Source: Sandaracinus sp.
GTDB taxonomy: Bacteria > Myxococcota_A > Polyangia > Polyangiales > Houyiibacteriaceae
Direction: 5' to 3'
DNA length: 64,000 bases
NCBI GenBank assembly: GCA_002699025.1
Contig: PABA01000080.1
Span: 22,025 to 86,024 of the forward strand
The notes beneath the pieces were generated by a model that was given only the letters and a program-made list of their open reading frames with translations, made no database searches and was not told where the DNA came from. A program made the translations under genes and the position numbers. Below, piece after piece: positions 1 through 8,123 of the stretch. Numbering within the stretch: the first letter of the stretch is position 1; each line of letters opens with the position of its first letter.

Positions 1-1
1 C

Positions 2-325
2 GCGACGCTCGTCCACACGCGCGGCGCGCGCGCCCTCGCCAACGCCAAGCAACGGGCGCGCATCGCCGAGTGGGAGAAGGCCTCGGCGAGCCGGCTCCGG
101 CGACACCGCGCCGGGACGGCGCTGATCGTGGACTCGGGCTTCCTTCGCGGCGCCATGACCGCCTACCGATGGCTCGCGCCGGCCGACCAGCCCGAGCTGG
201 TCACGGCGTCCGAGCTGGAGGGTGCCCGCTTCTGCCTCGATTGTCTGGAGAGGGCCGGCGCCCCCGAGCTGACGCCAGCGCGGCGCTACGTGCGCCAGCT
301 CGAAGAGACGCGGCGCGGCGCCTGA
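2..325 (+). CDS. C-terminal part of an uncharacterised protein (5' end outside window)
   Basis: The reading frame is open from base 2 to the TGA ending at 325, so this is the last 107 residues of a longer protein. An internal GTG at 128 could start a 65-residue version, but the open upstream frame has normal coding character (TLVHTRGARALANAKQRARI), so truncation by the window edge is more likely. The segment ALIVDSGFLRGAMTAYRWLAP followed by a helical tail resembles the end of myxobacterial SpoIIAA/STAS-like single-domain proteins, which have a conserved ALLRGA...W motif. That resemblance is from memory and tentative. No catalytic motif is visible. It converges on the AraC-type gene with an 18-bp gap. 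Confidence 0.55.
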   Translation, partial: ATLVHTRGARALANAKQRARIAEWEKASASRLRRHRAGTALIVDSGFLRGAMTAYRWLAPADQPELVTASELEGARFCLDCLERAGAPELTPARRYVRQLEETRRGA

Positions 326-343
326 AGGTGAACGCCCCGGCCC

Positions 344-1225
344 TCAGCGCACGCTCGAGGGCGCGCGACCGAAGCGGCGCCGAAAGGCCTCGGCGAAGGC
401 GGACGCGCTCGCGTAGCCGACGTGGTGCGCCGCCTCGCTCACGCCGAAGCGCCCGCTCTGCAGGAGCGCGAAGGCCTCGTCGAGGCGCCGCTCCCGCAGA
501 TAGCGGCTCGGCGAGAGGCCGAGCTCGCGCTTGAAGGCGCGGAGCAACGTGCTCTCCGAGGCGGCCACGCGGCGCGCGAGCTCGGCGACGGTCCAGCCGC
601 GGAAGAGGTCCTCCTCCACGACCTCGCGGGCCCGGTCGACCAGGCTCGGCGTCTCGAGGGTGAAGTGCGGCGCGCGGGCCGCCCCCTCGCGCTGCTCGAG
701 CGCGAGGAAGCACGCCTCCTTCAGGAGCTCCACCTCGAGAAACGTCGTCGCCGCGTTCTCCGCGCGCCCCCCGCAGGCCTGCCGCTCCCACCAGTAGCGG
801 TGCACCAGCTCCCGCACCCAGGTCGTGCGCGGCAGGAGGCGCCGCTCGGCCGCCAGTGCGCGCGCCTCCTCGAGCGGCATGCCGAACTCCGCGTACTCCC
901 CGGCGACCCGCTCGAAGAGCGCCGGCCGGGCGCTCGCGAGGAAGACCCGCGCCGTGGCCGAGAGCGACGCCACCCGCCCGGTGAAGCCGGCGGGCAGGAG
1001 GCACCAGGAGGTGCGGTCGAGGAAGACCGGCTCGCCGCGGCCGGAGAGCTCGACGACCTCCGAGCGGAGCGTACAGAGCAGCGCCGGGTCCGCGAGCCGG
1101 AGCGGGAGCGGCGCGTCGGGGCCGAGCCACTCGACGCGAAGCGCCATGAAGGGGCCGTCCCCGACGAAGCGCTCGGGCGGCGGGCAGGGAGGCTGCCGAG
1201 GCTCGTCGGGAGGCGCCGCGCTCAT
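344..1225 (-). CDS. AraC-family transcriptional regulator
   Basis: A 293-residue protein. The last ~95 residues form the double helix-turn-helix DNA-binding domain: VAELARRVAASESTLLRAFK is the first HTH, followed by LGLSPSRYLRERRLDEAFALL, with the second HTH around VSEAAHHVGYASASAFAEAF and the usual FRRRFGRAPS end. The N-terminal ~190 residues are a cupin-like effector region of no recognisable ligand class (motif RTSWCLLPAGFTGRV). It is divergent from the DNA methyltransferase gene across a 59-bp gap that must hold both promoters, so it may regulate that gene or itself. Target and ligand cannot be read from sequence. Confidence 0.9.
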   Translation of the reverse strand: MSAAPPDEPRQPPCPPPERFVGDGPFMALRVEWLGPDAPLPLRLADPALLCTLRSEVVELSGRGEPVFLDRTSWCLLPAGFTGRVASLSATARVFLASARPALFERVAGEYAEFGMPLEEARALAAERRLLPRTTWVRELVHRYWWERQACGGRAENAATTFLEVELLKEACFLALEQREGAARAPHFTLETPSLVDRAREVVEEDLFRGWTVAELARRVAASESTLLRAFKRELGLSPSRYLRERRLDEAFALLQSGRFGVSEAAHHVGYASASAFAEAFRRRFGRAPSSVR

Positions 1226-1284
1226 GCCCCGAGTATGGCCCGAGGCCCCTGAGAACGTCAGAGCGCCGTGCTAAGGCGCTCGCC

Positions 1285-2025
1285 GTGGAGCTCCATCACT
1301 GGCTCGCGCGCGAGGACGCCGTCGCATGGCTCGAGGGCCTCCCGGACGAGTGCGCGCACCTCGCGATCACCGATCCGCCCTACGAGTCGCTCGAGAAGCA
1401 CCGCTCCGTCGGCACGACGACGCGCCTCTCGATGAGCAAGAGCTCGAGCAACGCCTGGTTCCCGATCTTCCCGAACGCGCGCTTCGAGGCGCTCTTCGCC
1501 GAGCTCTACCGGGTGCTGAAGCCGGACGCGCACCTCTACCTCTTCTGCGACCCGACGACGGCCTTCGTGGTCAAGCCGATCGGCGAGGCGGCGGGCTTCA
1601 CCTTCTGGAAGCCGCTCGTCTGGGACAAGCGGCGCATCGGCATGGGCTACCACTACCGGAGCCGCTACGAGCTCGTGCTCTTCTTCGAGAAGGGCAAGCG
1701 GCGCCTGGCGGATCTGAGCGTCCCCGACGTGCTCGAGGCCGCGCGCGTGCACGGCGGCTACCCGACCGAGAAGCCCGCGGAGCTGATCGACGTGCTCGTC
1801 CGGCAGAGCTCCTCCGCGGGCGAGCTGGTGATCGACCCCTTCTTCGGGAGCGGCGCCACCGGCGAGGCCGCGCTCGGGGCCGGCCGCCCCTTCTGGGGCT
1901 GCGATCTCACGGACGCCGCCCACGAGATCGCCACCCCGCGCCTCGGCGCCTTCGCCACTCCCTGGGCCCGCGGCGACGCGCTCGCCGAGGCCCTCCAAGC
2001 CGAAGAGCAGCTCCGCCTCCTCTAG
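1285..2025 (+). CDS. DNA methyltransferase (amino-methyltransferase, DPPY type), orphan
   Basis: A 246-residue enzyme expected to transfer a methyl group from SAM to an exocyclic amino group of adenine (or cytosine N4) in DNA. Catalytic motif IV TDPPY lies at residues 29-33 and the SAM-binding motif I DPFFGSG at 184-190. Motif IV before motif I is the permuted beta-class order seen in CcrM-like enzymes. YPTEKPAELIDVLVRQSS just before motif I is the usual helical segment of this family. The start is GTG at 1285. No restriction endonuclease or specificity subunit lies beside it, so it is an orphan, perhaps regulatory or of phage origin. Hairpins follow its stop codon. Recognition sequence unknown. 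Confidence 0.88.
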   Translation: MELHHWLAREDAVAWLEGLPDECAHLAITDPPYESLEKHRSVGTTTRLSMSKSSSNAWFPIFPNARFEALFAELYRVLKPDAHLYLFCDPTTAFVVKPIGEAAGFTFWKPLVWDKRRIGMGYHYRSRYELVLFFEKGKRRLADLSVPDVLEAARVHGGYPTEKPAELIDVLVRQSSSAGELVIDPFFGSGATGEAALGAGRPFWGCDLTDAAHEIATPRLGAFATPWARGDALAEALQAEEQLRLL

Positions 2026-2048
2026 CGCCAGCCCTCCGGCCTGGCGCT
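2024..2048 (+). terminator. Hairpin immediately after the DNA methyltransferase gene
   Basis: AGCGCCAG (2024-2031) pairs perfectly with CTGGCGCT (2041-2048) around a 9-nt loop, and the stem begins within the stop codon. There is no U-tract, as is common in very GC-rich genomes. Probable 3' end structure for the methyltransferase mRNA. Confidence 0.5.
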
Positions 2049-2052
2049 GAAT

Positions 2053-2075
2053 CGGGATTCCCCGAGGGAATCCCG
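2053..2075. repeat. GGGATTC palindromic hairpin, left copy
   Basis: CGGGATTCCC (2053-2062) pairs with GGGAATCCCG (2066-2075) over a 3-nt loop. A closely related hairpin lies at 2590-2610, so the two bracket the 2138-2578 gene. They may be REP-like palindromes, terminators, or borders of an inserted segment. Confidence 0.6.
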
Positions 2076-2137
2076 GAAGCGGCGACCTCACGAACCTCGC
2101 GAGAACCGTTCTCTCTACTCTACCCCGTCCGGGGCGC

Positions 2138-2578
2138 GTGACCATCGTCGCGAGCTGGCAGCATCACTGGATGGACTGGGTAACTCTGGCCATGCCCATC
2201 GTTGGCGTGGTGGTTGGCTCGGTGCTCCAATTCGCTCTCTCGCGCTCCAGAGACTCCGCCATGAGAGTCCAGAAGGCGCGGCACGAAGCATACGCGGAGT
2301 ACCTGAACGCCGTGGCGAAGAGCGCGATTCTCAGGGACACGGAGAGTCGTCGCGAAGCGAGGTTGGAGGCGACCCGCGCCAAGACACGCATCGTGGTCTA
2401 CGGCGATGAGTCGGTCGTCGAGCGGCTTGCCGAGTGGACGCGCCGTGGCAAGCGCTTGGATAACAGCGAATCGATCGAAGCGTTCCTCGGCCTCGTGTCC
2501 GCGATGCGAGAGGGCTCGGGCCTCTCGCACGAGATCATCGCAACGGCCCTTTTTGGACCGGAGGAGAGGACACCGTGA
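2138..2578 (+). CDS. Small membrane-anchored protein of unknown function
   Basis: A 146-residue protein. One N-terminal membrane span (about residues 12-34, VTLAMPIVGVVVGSVLQFAL) is followed by a charged, helical cytoplasmic part with a KARHEAYAEYLNAV segment, as found in one-TM proteins of unknown role often annotated hypothetical. Start GTG at 2138. Its base and codon use (gaagcg, aacagcgaatcgatcg, cctttttgga) is visibly less GC-biased than its neighbours. GGGATTC hairpins lie on both sides (2053-2075 and 2590-2610). Together these suggest more recent acquisition than the surrounding genes, but no transposase or integrase is present. The protein family is not recognised. Confidence 0.7.
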   Translation: MTIVASWQHHWMDWVTLAMPIVGVVVGSVLQFALSRSRDSAMRVQKARHEAYAEYLNAVAKSAILRDTESRREARLEATRAKTRIVVYGDESVVERLAEWTRRGKRLDNSESIEAFLGLVSAMREGSGLSHEIIATALFGPEERTP

Positions 2579-2589
2579 CCCGTCCCGCG

Positions 2590-2610
2590 ACGGGATTCGC
2601 GGAATCCCGT
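2590..2610. repeat. GGGATTC palindromic hairpin, right copy
   Basis: ACGGGATTC (2590-2598) pairs with GAATCCCGT (2602-2610) around a 3-nt GCG loop. Its core matches the hairpin at 2053-2075. It sits between the convergent 2138-2578 gene and phoH, so it could also serve as a bidirectional terminator. Confidence 0.6.
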
Positions 2611-2637
2611 TTCAGCGGCGGCCGGGAGGCCGTCGCT

Positions 2638-3672
2638 CTAGCGCTCGCCGCCGATGGGCTCGTCGTCCGCCGCCTCGGCGGCCTCCCGCTCGGACTCCTT
2701 GGCGCGGCGGTAGGCGTCGCGCTGGTCGTAGGCGCGGATGATGCGCTGCACGAGCGGGTGCCGGACCACGTCCGCGTCCGAGAACTCGCAGAAGGCGATG
2801 CCCTCGATGCCGGCCAGAAGGCGCTGCGCGTCCTCGAGGCCGCTCCGCCGCCCGCCGGGCAGGTCGACCTGCGTCACGTCGCCGGTGATCACCGTGCGCG
2901 AGCGGAAGCCGAGCCGCGTCAGGAACATCTTCATCTGCTCCTGCGTGGTGTTCTGCGCCTCGTCGAGGATCACGAAGGCGTCGTTCAGCGTGCGCCCGCG
3001 CATGAAGGCGAGCGGCGCGACCTCGATGGTGCCGCGCTCGAGGAGCATGGCCACGCGCCCGTCGTCCATCATGTCGTGGAGCGCGTCGTAGAGCGGGCGC
3101 AGGTAGGGGTTCACCTTCTCCGCGAGGTCGCCCGGGAGGAAGCCGAGCTTCTCGCCCGCCTCGACCGCCGGCCGCGTGAGGATGATGCGCTTCACCGAGC
3201 GGCTCTGGAGCGCCGCGACGGCCATGCCCATCGCGAGGTAGGTCTTGCCCGTGCCCGCCGGGCCGACGCCGAAGACGATGTCGTGCGAGCGGATCGCCGC
3301 GACGTAGCTCTTCTGCGCGACGCCCTTCGGCGAGATGACGCGCTTGCTCGAGGTGCGCAGCACGACGTCGTCGAAGAGCTCGCTGAGGCGCACCTCCGGA
3401 TGGGCGGCGACGGTGCGCGCCGCGCGGAGCATCTCCTCCGGCGAGAGGTGCCGCTTCTCCATCACGGTGAGGAGCTCGGCGAGCACGCGCTCGACGAGCG
3501 CCACGTCCTCCACGTCGCCCTGGAGGTGGATCGTGTCCCCCCGGAGCCCCATGGAGACGTCGAGCTCCGCTCCGAGCTCTTCGAGGTGCTTGCCGCCCGG
3601 GCCCGTGAGGCGGAGCAGGAGATCCGCGTCGGTGACCTCGACCTCGGCGGTCGTCTTGGCGCTCTTGGGCAT
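2638..3672 (-). CDS. phoH: PhoH-family ATPase / ribosome-associated RNA metabolism protein
   Basis: A 344-residue protein with the full PhoH/YbeZ layout. An N-terminal KH-like segment (residues ~12-65, LRLTGPGGKHLEELGAELDV) precedes the P-loop ATPase core. Walker A is GPAGTGKT at 137-144, Walker B VILDEAQN follows at 234-241, and RSRTVITGDVTQVDLP is the next conserved box. Members hydrolyse ATP and act in RNA processing and ribosome maturation in the cytoplasm, commonly with YbeY. No ybeY gene follows here within the window. It is the last gene of a minus-strand series after the acylase and a lipoprotein, with a 75-bp gap upstream. Confidence 0.95.
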   Translation of the reverse strand: MPKSAKTTAEVEVTDADLLLRLTGPGGKHLEELGAELDVSMGLRGDTIHLQGDVEDVALVERVLAELLTVMEKRHLSPEEMLRAARTVAAHPEVRLSELFDDVVLRTSSKRVISPKGVAQKSYVAAIRSHDIVFGVGPAGTGKTYLAMGMAVAALQSRSVKRIILTRPAVEAGEKLGFLPGDLAEKVNPYLRPLYDALHDMMDDGRVAMLLERGTIEVAPLAFMRGRTLNDAFVILDEAQNTTQEQMKMFLTRLGFRSRTVITGDVTQVDLPGGRRSGLEDAQRLLAGIEGIAFCEFSDADVVRHPLVQRIIRAYDQRDAYRRAKESEREAAEAADDEPIGGER

Positions 3673-3747
3673 GAGCTGCTCAGGTAATGGTGGGCGCGAC
3701 GCTCCGCAATGGAAAAGCGCGCTCGCGGGCGGGCCGGGCGGCCGACC

Positions 3748-4569
3748 TCACTCGGGTCGGCGGACACGGACGAAGGGGCGCGAGCGGAAGCGCGCGTCGC
3801 CATCGGGCCCGAGGGCGAGCCGGCCGACCAGGCTGAAGACGCGCCCCGCAGAGTCGGCAGCGATGAGCTCGATCCGCTCGGCGAGGACGGCGTGGACGTC
3901 GGCGTGGAGCAGCGCGGCCCGCACCTCCTCGAGCGTGGCGGCGTCGGGGGCGCCGCCCATCGCGTGGCCGATCATCGCCTCGGTCGCCTCCGGGAGCGCC
4001 GCGCGGAGCTCGGCCTCGTCGGGGACCAGCTCGGCGCCCTGGCCGGCCCGGACGCGATCGGCGAAGCCGCGCGCCAGCTGCTCGAGGGGAGCGAGGTAGG
4101 CGGGCGTTCCCGGAGTCGGGCTGGCGCTCGACGAACCGACCAGGGAGAGCGGGTCGATCCGTCCGAGGCGCACGCCCGTGGGGAGGAAGACGGCGATGAC
4201 GCGCGCCCGCTGCCCGTCGCCGAGCTCGACCTGCACGCCGACGGCGAGGACGCGCGGCGTCAGCGCGCCGGTCGGCGAGTCCCGCACTTCGACGAAGTCC
4301 ACCCCCTCTTCCCGGGGAGCCACCGGCACGCCCTCCACGGGCTCGCCCCGGGCCGCCGCCAAAAAGGCGCGCGTGACGGCCTCCGCCCAGGGCGTGGCCT
4401 CGCTCGGGGCCCACGTCCCGCCTGGCTCGGGCGACGCGACGGGCGCTTCGGCGGGCGCCTCCCCACCCGCCGCGCCGATGGCGACGGGCTCCGGCGTCGG
4501 TGGCGGCGCCGGGGCGCAGGCGAGCACGCCTCCGAGCGCGAGCGGGAAGAGAGTGGAGAGCGGGCGCAT
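3748..4569 (-). CDS. Lipoprotein of unknown function
   Basis: A 273-residue protein beginning MRPLSTLFPLALGGVLACAP, a signal peptide ending in a lipobox with Cys at position 18. An Ala/Pro/Glu-rich linker (~20-55) follows, then a compact domain. That domain has a conserved-looking core (FVEVRDSPTGALTPRVLAVG, IAVFLPTGVRLGRIDPLSLVG) and a C-terminal helical-plus-strand part ending FRSRPFVRVRRPE. The open frame extends much further upstream as the antisense-frame shadow of the acylase gene, so the start was placed at the ATG preceding the signal peptide. No enzyme motif is seen. It lies 143 bp after the acylase gene on the same strand. Confidence 0.75.
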   Translation of the reverse strand: MRPLSTLFPLALGGVLACAPAPPPTPEPVAIGAAGGEAPAEAPVASPEPGGTWAPSEATPWAEAVTRAFLAAARGEPVEGVPVAPREEGVDFVEVRDSPTGALTPRVLAVGVQVELGDGQRARVIAVFLPTGVRLGRIDPLSLVGSSSASPTPGTPAYLAPLEQLARGFADRVRAGQGAELVPDEAELRAALPEATEAMIGHAMGGAPDAATLEEVRAALLHADVHAVLAERIELIAADSAGRVFSLVGRLALGPDGDARFRSRPFVRVRRPE

Positions 4570-4712
4570 CGCGGGCGAGCATAACGCGGCGCCCCGGTCC
4601 GAATGCATGCCCCCGGGACACCGCTCGCCCCCCAGCTTCGTGCGATCGACGCGCGCCCGTCGAGGGCGAGCCGGCGGCGCCGCGCTTCGACGGACCGCCC
4701 TGCTCCGGCCCC

Positions 4713-7700
4713 CTACTCCGGCGCGTAGGTCTCGCGGGCGGTCGCGCCCGCGACCACGTCCTCCACGTGGAAGCGGAGCGGCACGGTCTCGTTGCCGAGC
4801 CAGAGCGCGGCCTGATCGGCGAAGTGGGGCGAGTCGGTCCGGCCCGAGTTGCCGCCGGGGAGGATGTTCACGCCGCTCACGGCGCCCTCCTCGAGGCGGA
4901 TGACCATCCGCATCACGGGCCCGTCCGAGTACCAGTAGTGGTCGGCGTCGTAGTCCCAATGGGCCGCGTCGACGTTGAAGAGGTCCCCGGGTCGCGGGAA
5001 CCAGGGGAGCGTGGCGCGCGGGTCGTCCTCCTCGAGCCCTTCGGCGAGCGGCAGCGTCTCGGTGGTGATCGAGAAGCCCGAGGCGAGGAGCGCGAAGCTC
5101 GGCTCGTCGCCGATGAAGTCGCTGACGATCGACTCGAACTGCACCAGGTGCCTCAGCCCCCAGAGCCACTCCTCCATGGACGCCGTCCCGAAGCCGCCGA
5201 CGCCCGGGCGCTCCGGGTCCGGCGCGCTCTCGAGGTGCTCGAGCGCCGTCACGAGCGCGCCGAGGGCCACCTCGTCGCTCGACTCGACCGTCCCCTCGGT
5301 GCCGAGGTCGTCGAAGAAGGCGCTCTCCTCCGTCGCCGCGTCCCAGCTCGCGAGCCCCGCCGGGTTCGCCGCGCCCCGACCGCGCCAGAGGTCGTGGAGC
5401 GCGCGGGTGATGCGCGTCGGCGCGTCCGGGCGGAACGCGAAGCCCATGTCCTCGTCGTCGAAGACCGCGCGGTAGAGGCGACGCCACCACTCGTTGAAGA
5501 GCATGGTCGCCACGGCGTCGGCCCGCTCGTCCGCGCTCGGCGCCGCGTAGAAGGTCTCGACCCCGCTCGCCGCTGGCGCGCCGCGCTCGAGCCAGGCGCG
5601 GACGCGCGCTTCGACCTCGTCGACGCGCGCCGCGTGGGCCGCGTAGAGATCCGCGAGGCGCCCTTCGGCCCCGGGCGCGGGCGAGCCGGCCGCGAGCTCC
5701 TGGGCCCGGTCGATCACCTCGAGCAGGCGCGGCGCGAACTGGAGGCCGAGCACGGAGGTGTGGTCGCCCTGGAGCGCCGCCATGGCCTCGGCGCTCGCCT
5801 CGCCCGCCTCCGCGAGCTCCATCAGACGCGCCTGGATCGTCGCGCCCCGGTAGCCGTTGTTCCAGGGGCCGCCGAGGTAGTACGGGTCGTCGAAGAAGTC
5901 GCCGTCGGTCGTGATGTTGGCGACGTCGTGGTTCGCCGTGAGCACGAAGCCGCGCGCCGGGCTGAGCGCCGCCGGCCACTCCTCGAAGGGCACCAGGCAT
6001 TGGTACTCGTCGCCCTCGCAGCGGCCCTCGTCCGGGAGCCCGTCGTCGCCGAGGGGGATGGTGAAGCCGCGGAAGCGCGTGCCGTCGAGGAGCCCGCGCG
6101 GGTCGGCGCCCTCCACCCAGGGGCCGCCCTCGCTCTCGCGCGGCAGGTACACGCGCGAGGGGATCGCGTTGTAGCTGCCGTAGTAGACGTCGCCCTGCAC
6201 ATCGGCGGCGACGAGGTTCTGCGCGTAGGTGACGAGCTCCCGGGTGGCCTCGCGGAAGTCGCCGACCGTGTCCGCGTCGTTGAAGCCCTGGAGCGCGCGG
6301 AGGAGGTTCGAGACGTCGAAGCCGGCGAAGTCGAAGCTGATCGCGCTGACGACGCCGTCCTCGTCGACGTCCTCGGGGATGACGTACTCGCCGCCGACGT
6401 TGACGAGCGTCTCACCGGCGCCGGGCGTGGCGTCGGCCGTGACGACGCGGCCCTCGATGGCCGTGAGGGGGCGGCCGTCGAAGGTCTCCCAGCGGGTCCA
6501 GGTCTCCGTGCGCCCCACCGAGCCCAGGGCCGGTCGGTCGGCGATCTCGTAGGTCTCCGCGACGGCGACGAGCGGGCGCTCCTCGCCCATGAAGCGGGTC
6601 GCGCGCGGGGCGCCTTCGGCGTCGAGGACGAGCTCCTCCGCGTACCAATCGGTGACGTCGCCACGGAGGTAGGTCTGGGACCAGGCGATGCGCCCGTTGG
6701 TGCCGACGGCCATGGGCGGGATGCCGGCGAAGAAGAGGCCCATGAGCGTGGTCTCGCCCTCGCCGAAGACGCTGGTGTCGAGGCCGAGCTGGTAGAAGAG
6801 CGGCGCGATGGAGAGCGGGAGGTGCCCGTCGCCGGCGAGGAGCGTGGCCCCGTCCTCCGTGCGGTCGCCCATGACCGCCCAGGCGTTGGAGCCGAAGTCG
6901 TCGCCCCGGGGGCCGACGACGCGGCGCTCGAAGGCGCGGACGCGGGCGAGGTGGCGCGCGAACATGCTGCGCTCGACGGGGAGGCGGGCGGCGCGGAGCC
7001 CCGGGAGCGCGGCGGGACGCGCGCCGGGGCTCGGGAAGGCATCGGGGAGGAAGCCCGAGGCGTCCGTCTCGAGGCCGAAGCCCGCGGCGCTGCTCACCGG
7101 GTGGATGGGGCGGACGTTCGCGAAGATGTCCTCCTGCACGCCGCCGCGACGGAGCGCGTCGTCCGGGAACGCGGTAGCGACCTCGTCGGCGACCTCGGCC
7201 CAGCGGAGGTCCTTGGACTCGAAGCCGAGCTGGTAGACGGGCACGGCGGCGAAGGCGACCACGTCCTCGAGGGAGAGGGGCTGCATGAGCATGCCGGCGT
7301 TCCGGGCGCCGAGGACGGGGGCGGCGACGCGGAGCTCGCTCGGCGGGTCGGCGCGGCGCTCCTTCACGGCCTGCACGTAGGCGTTGATGCCCTCGCGGCA
7401 GGCCTCGTAGACCTCGCGCTGCTCGTCGGTGAGGAGCGAGACGAGGCGCTCGGCGACGCGGCGCATGCCTTCGCCGCGGGAGGCCTGGTCGGCGGCGAGG
7501 GCGGCGTCGCCCATCAGCTCGGAGAGCGTGCCCTGGGCGAGGCGGCGGCCGGCCTCGATCTGGAAGTAGCGGTCCCGGGCGAGGAGAAAGCCTTGCACGA
7601 CGCGGAGGTCGCGCTCGGTGGCGGCGTAGACGTGCGGCACGCCGGCCTCGGTGCGGAGGACGTAGACGGGCTGCTCGAGGGTGGGGAGAACCCAGCGCTC

Positions 7701-7889
7701 GCTCTCGGGGACGCGGAGGACGTCGCCGCGGGGGCCGTCGGGGAGCGGCGCGTCGGGCGCGGCGTCGGCGACGGCGGCGTCCTCGGGGCCCGCGTCGGGG
7801 TCGGGCGCGTCGTCGTCGCCGCATGCGCACGCGAGGACCAGCGCGCCGAAGAGCGCCGGGCGAAGCCAACGGGAAAGCATGGCCGCCAT
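4713..7889 (-). CDS. Penicillin-acylase-family Ntn hydrolase, lipid-anchored
   Basis: A 1058-residue precursor of the penicillin amidase family (penicillin G acylase, AHL acylase, aculeacin acylase). These enzymes cleave themselves and then hydrolyse amide bonds in the periplasm or outside the cell. The signal peptide ends in a lipobox (LVLAC), followed by an Asp/Ala/Pro linker to about residue 58. The alpha-chain region carries LLARDRYFQIEAGRRLAQGT. The autoprocessing site and nucleophile are at GSNAW with Ser334, and GDGHLPLS is the variant of the usual NDPHL motif. Substrate is uncertain: beta-lactams, acyl-homoserine lactones or lipopeptides are all possible. It is longer than typical members (~750-850), partly from the N-terminal linker. 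Start ATG at 7889; an in-frame ATG three codons later is equally possible. Confidence 0.92.
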   Translation of the reverse strand: MAAMLSRWLRPALFGALVLACACGDDDAPDPDAGPEDAAVADAAPDAPLPDGPRGDVLRVPESERWVLPTLEQPVYVLRTEAGVPHVYAATERDLRVVQGFLLARDRYFQIEAGRRLAQGTLSELMGDAALAADQASRGEGMRRVAERLVSLLTDEQREVYEACREGINAYVQAVKERRADPPSELRVAAPVLGARNAGMLMQPLSLEDVVAFAAVPVYQLGFESKDLRWAEVADEVATAFPDDALRRGGVQEDIFANVRPIHPVSSAAGFGLETDASGFLPDAFPSPGARPAALPGLRAARLPVERSMFARHLARVRAFERRVVGPRGDDFGSNAWAVMGDRTEDGATLLAGDGHLPLSIAPLFYQLGLDTSVFGEGETTLMGLFFAGIPPMAVGTNGRIAWSQTYLRGDVTDWYAEELVLDAEGAPRATRFMGEERPLVAVAETYEIADRPALGSVGRTETWTRWETFDGRPLTAIEGRVVTADATPGAGETLVNVGGEYVIPEDVDEDGVVSAISFDFAGFDVSNLLRALQGFNDADTVGDFREATRELVTYAQNLVAADVQGDVYYGSYNAIPSRVYLPRESEGGPWVEGADPRGLLDGTRFRGFTIPLGDDGLPDEGRCEGDEYQCLVPFEEWPAALSPARGFVLTANHDVANITTDGDFFDDPYYLGGPWNNGYRGATIQARLMELAEAGEASAEAMAALQGDHTSVLGLQFAPRLLEVIDRAQELAAGSPAPGAEGRLADLYAAHAARVDEVEARVRAWLERGAPAASGVETFYAAPSADERADAVATMLFNEWWRRLYRAVFDDEDMGFAFRPDAPTRITRALHDLWRGRGAANPAGLASWDAATEESAFFDDLGTEGTVESSDEVALGALVTALEHLESAPDPERPGVGGFGTASMEEWLWGLRHLVQFESIVSDFIGDEPSFALLASGFSITTETLPLAEGLEEDDPRATLPWFPRPGDLFNVDAAHWDYDADHYWYSDGPVMRMVIRLEEGAVSGVNILPGGNSGRTDSPHFADQAALWLGNETVPLRFHVEDVVAGATARETYAPE

Positions 7890-8123
7890 GATAGCGCGAA
7901 CGACCCTCACGGCGCGCCGACGAGGGGGCCGGCGCTCCCGGTCGGAGGGTCGAAGCGGACCGGAGCTCCCCACTCGCCCTCGCGCCGACCGCCCTCCCCG
8001 GCGTCGACGCCGCCCTCGACCCCTCGAGGTCATCCACCTTTGCGGAGGTCACGAACGACGAGCGCTCGGCGCCATGGCCCGCGGCCTGCGCATCACCGTC
8101 TGCGTCGCCGCCGGGCGTGCTTC

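Noticed and set aside
2024..2610. Insertion sequence around the low-GC gene
   Set aside because: No transposase or target-site duplication is visible; only hairpins bracket it.
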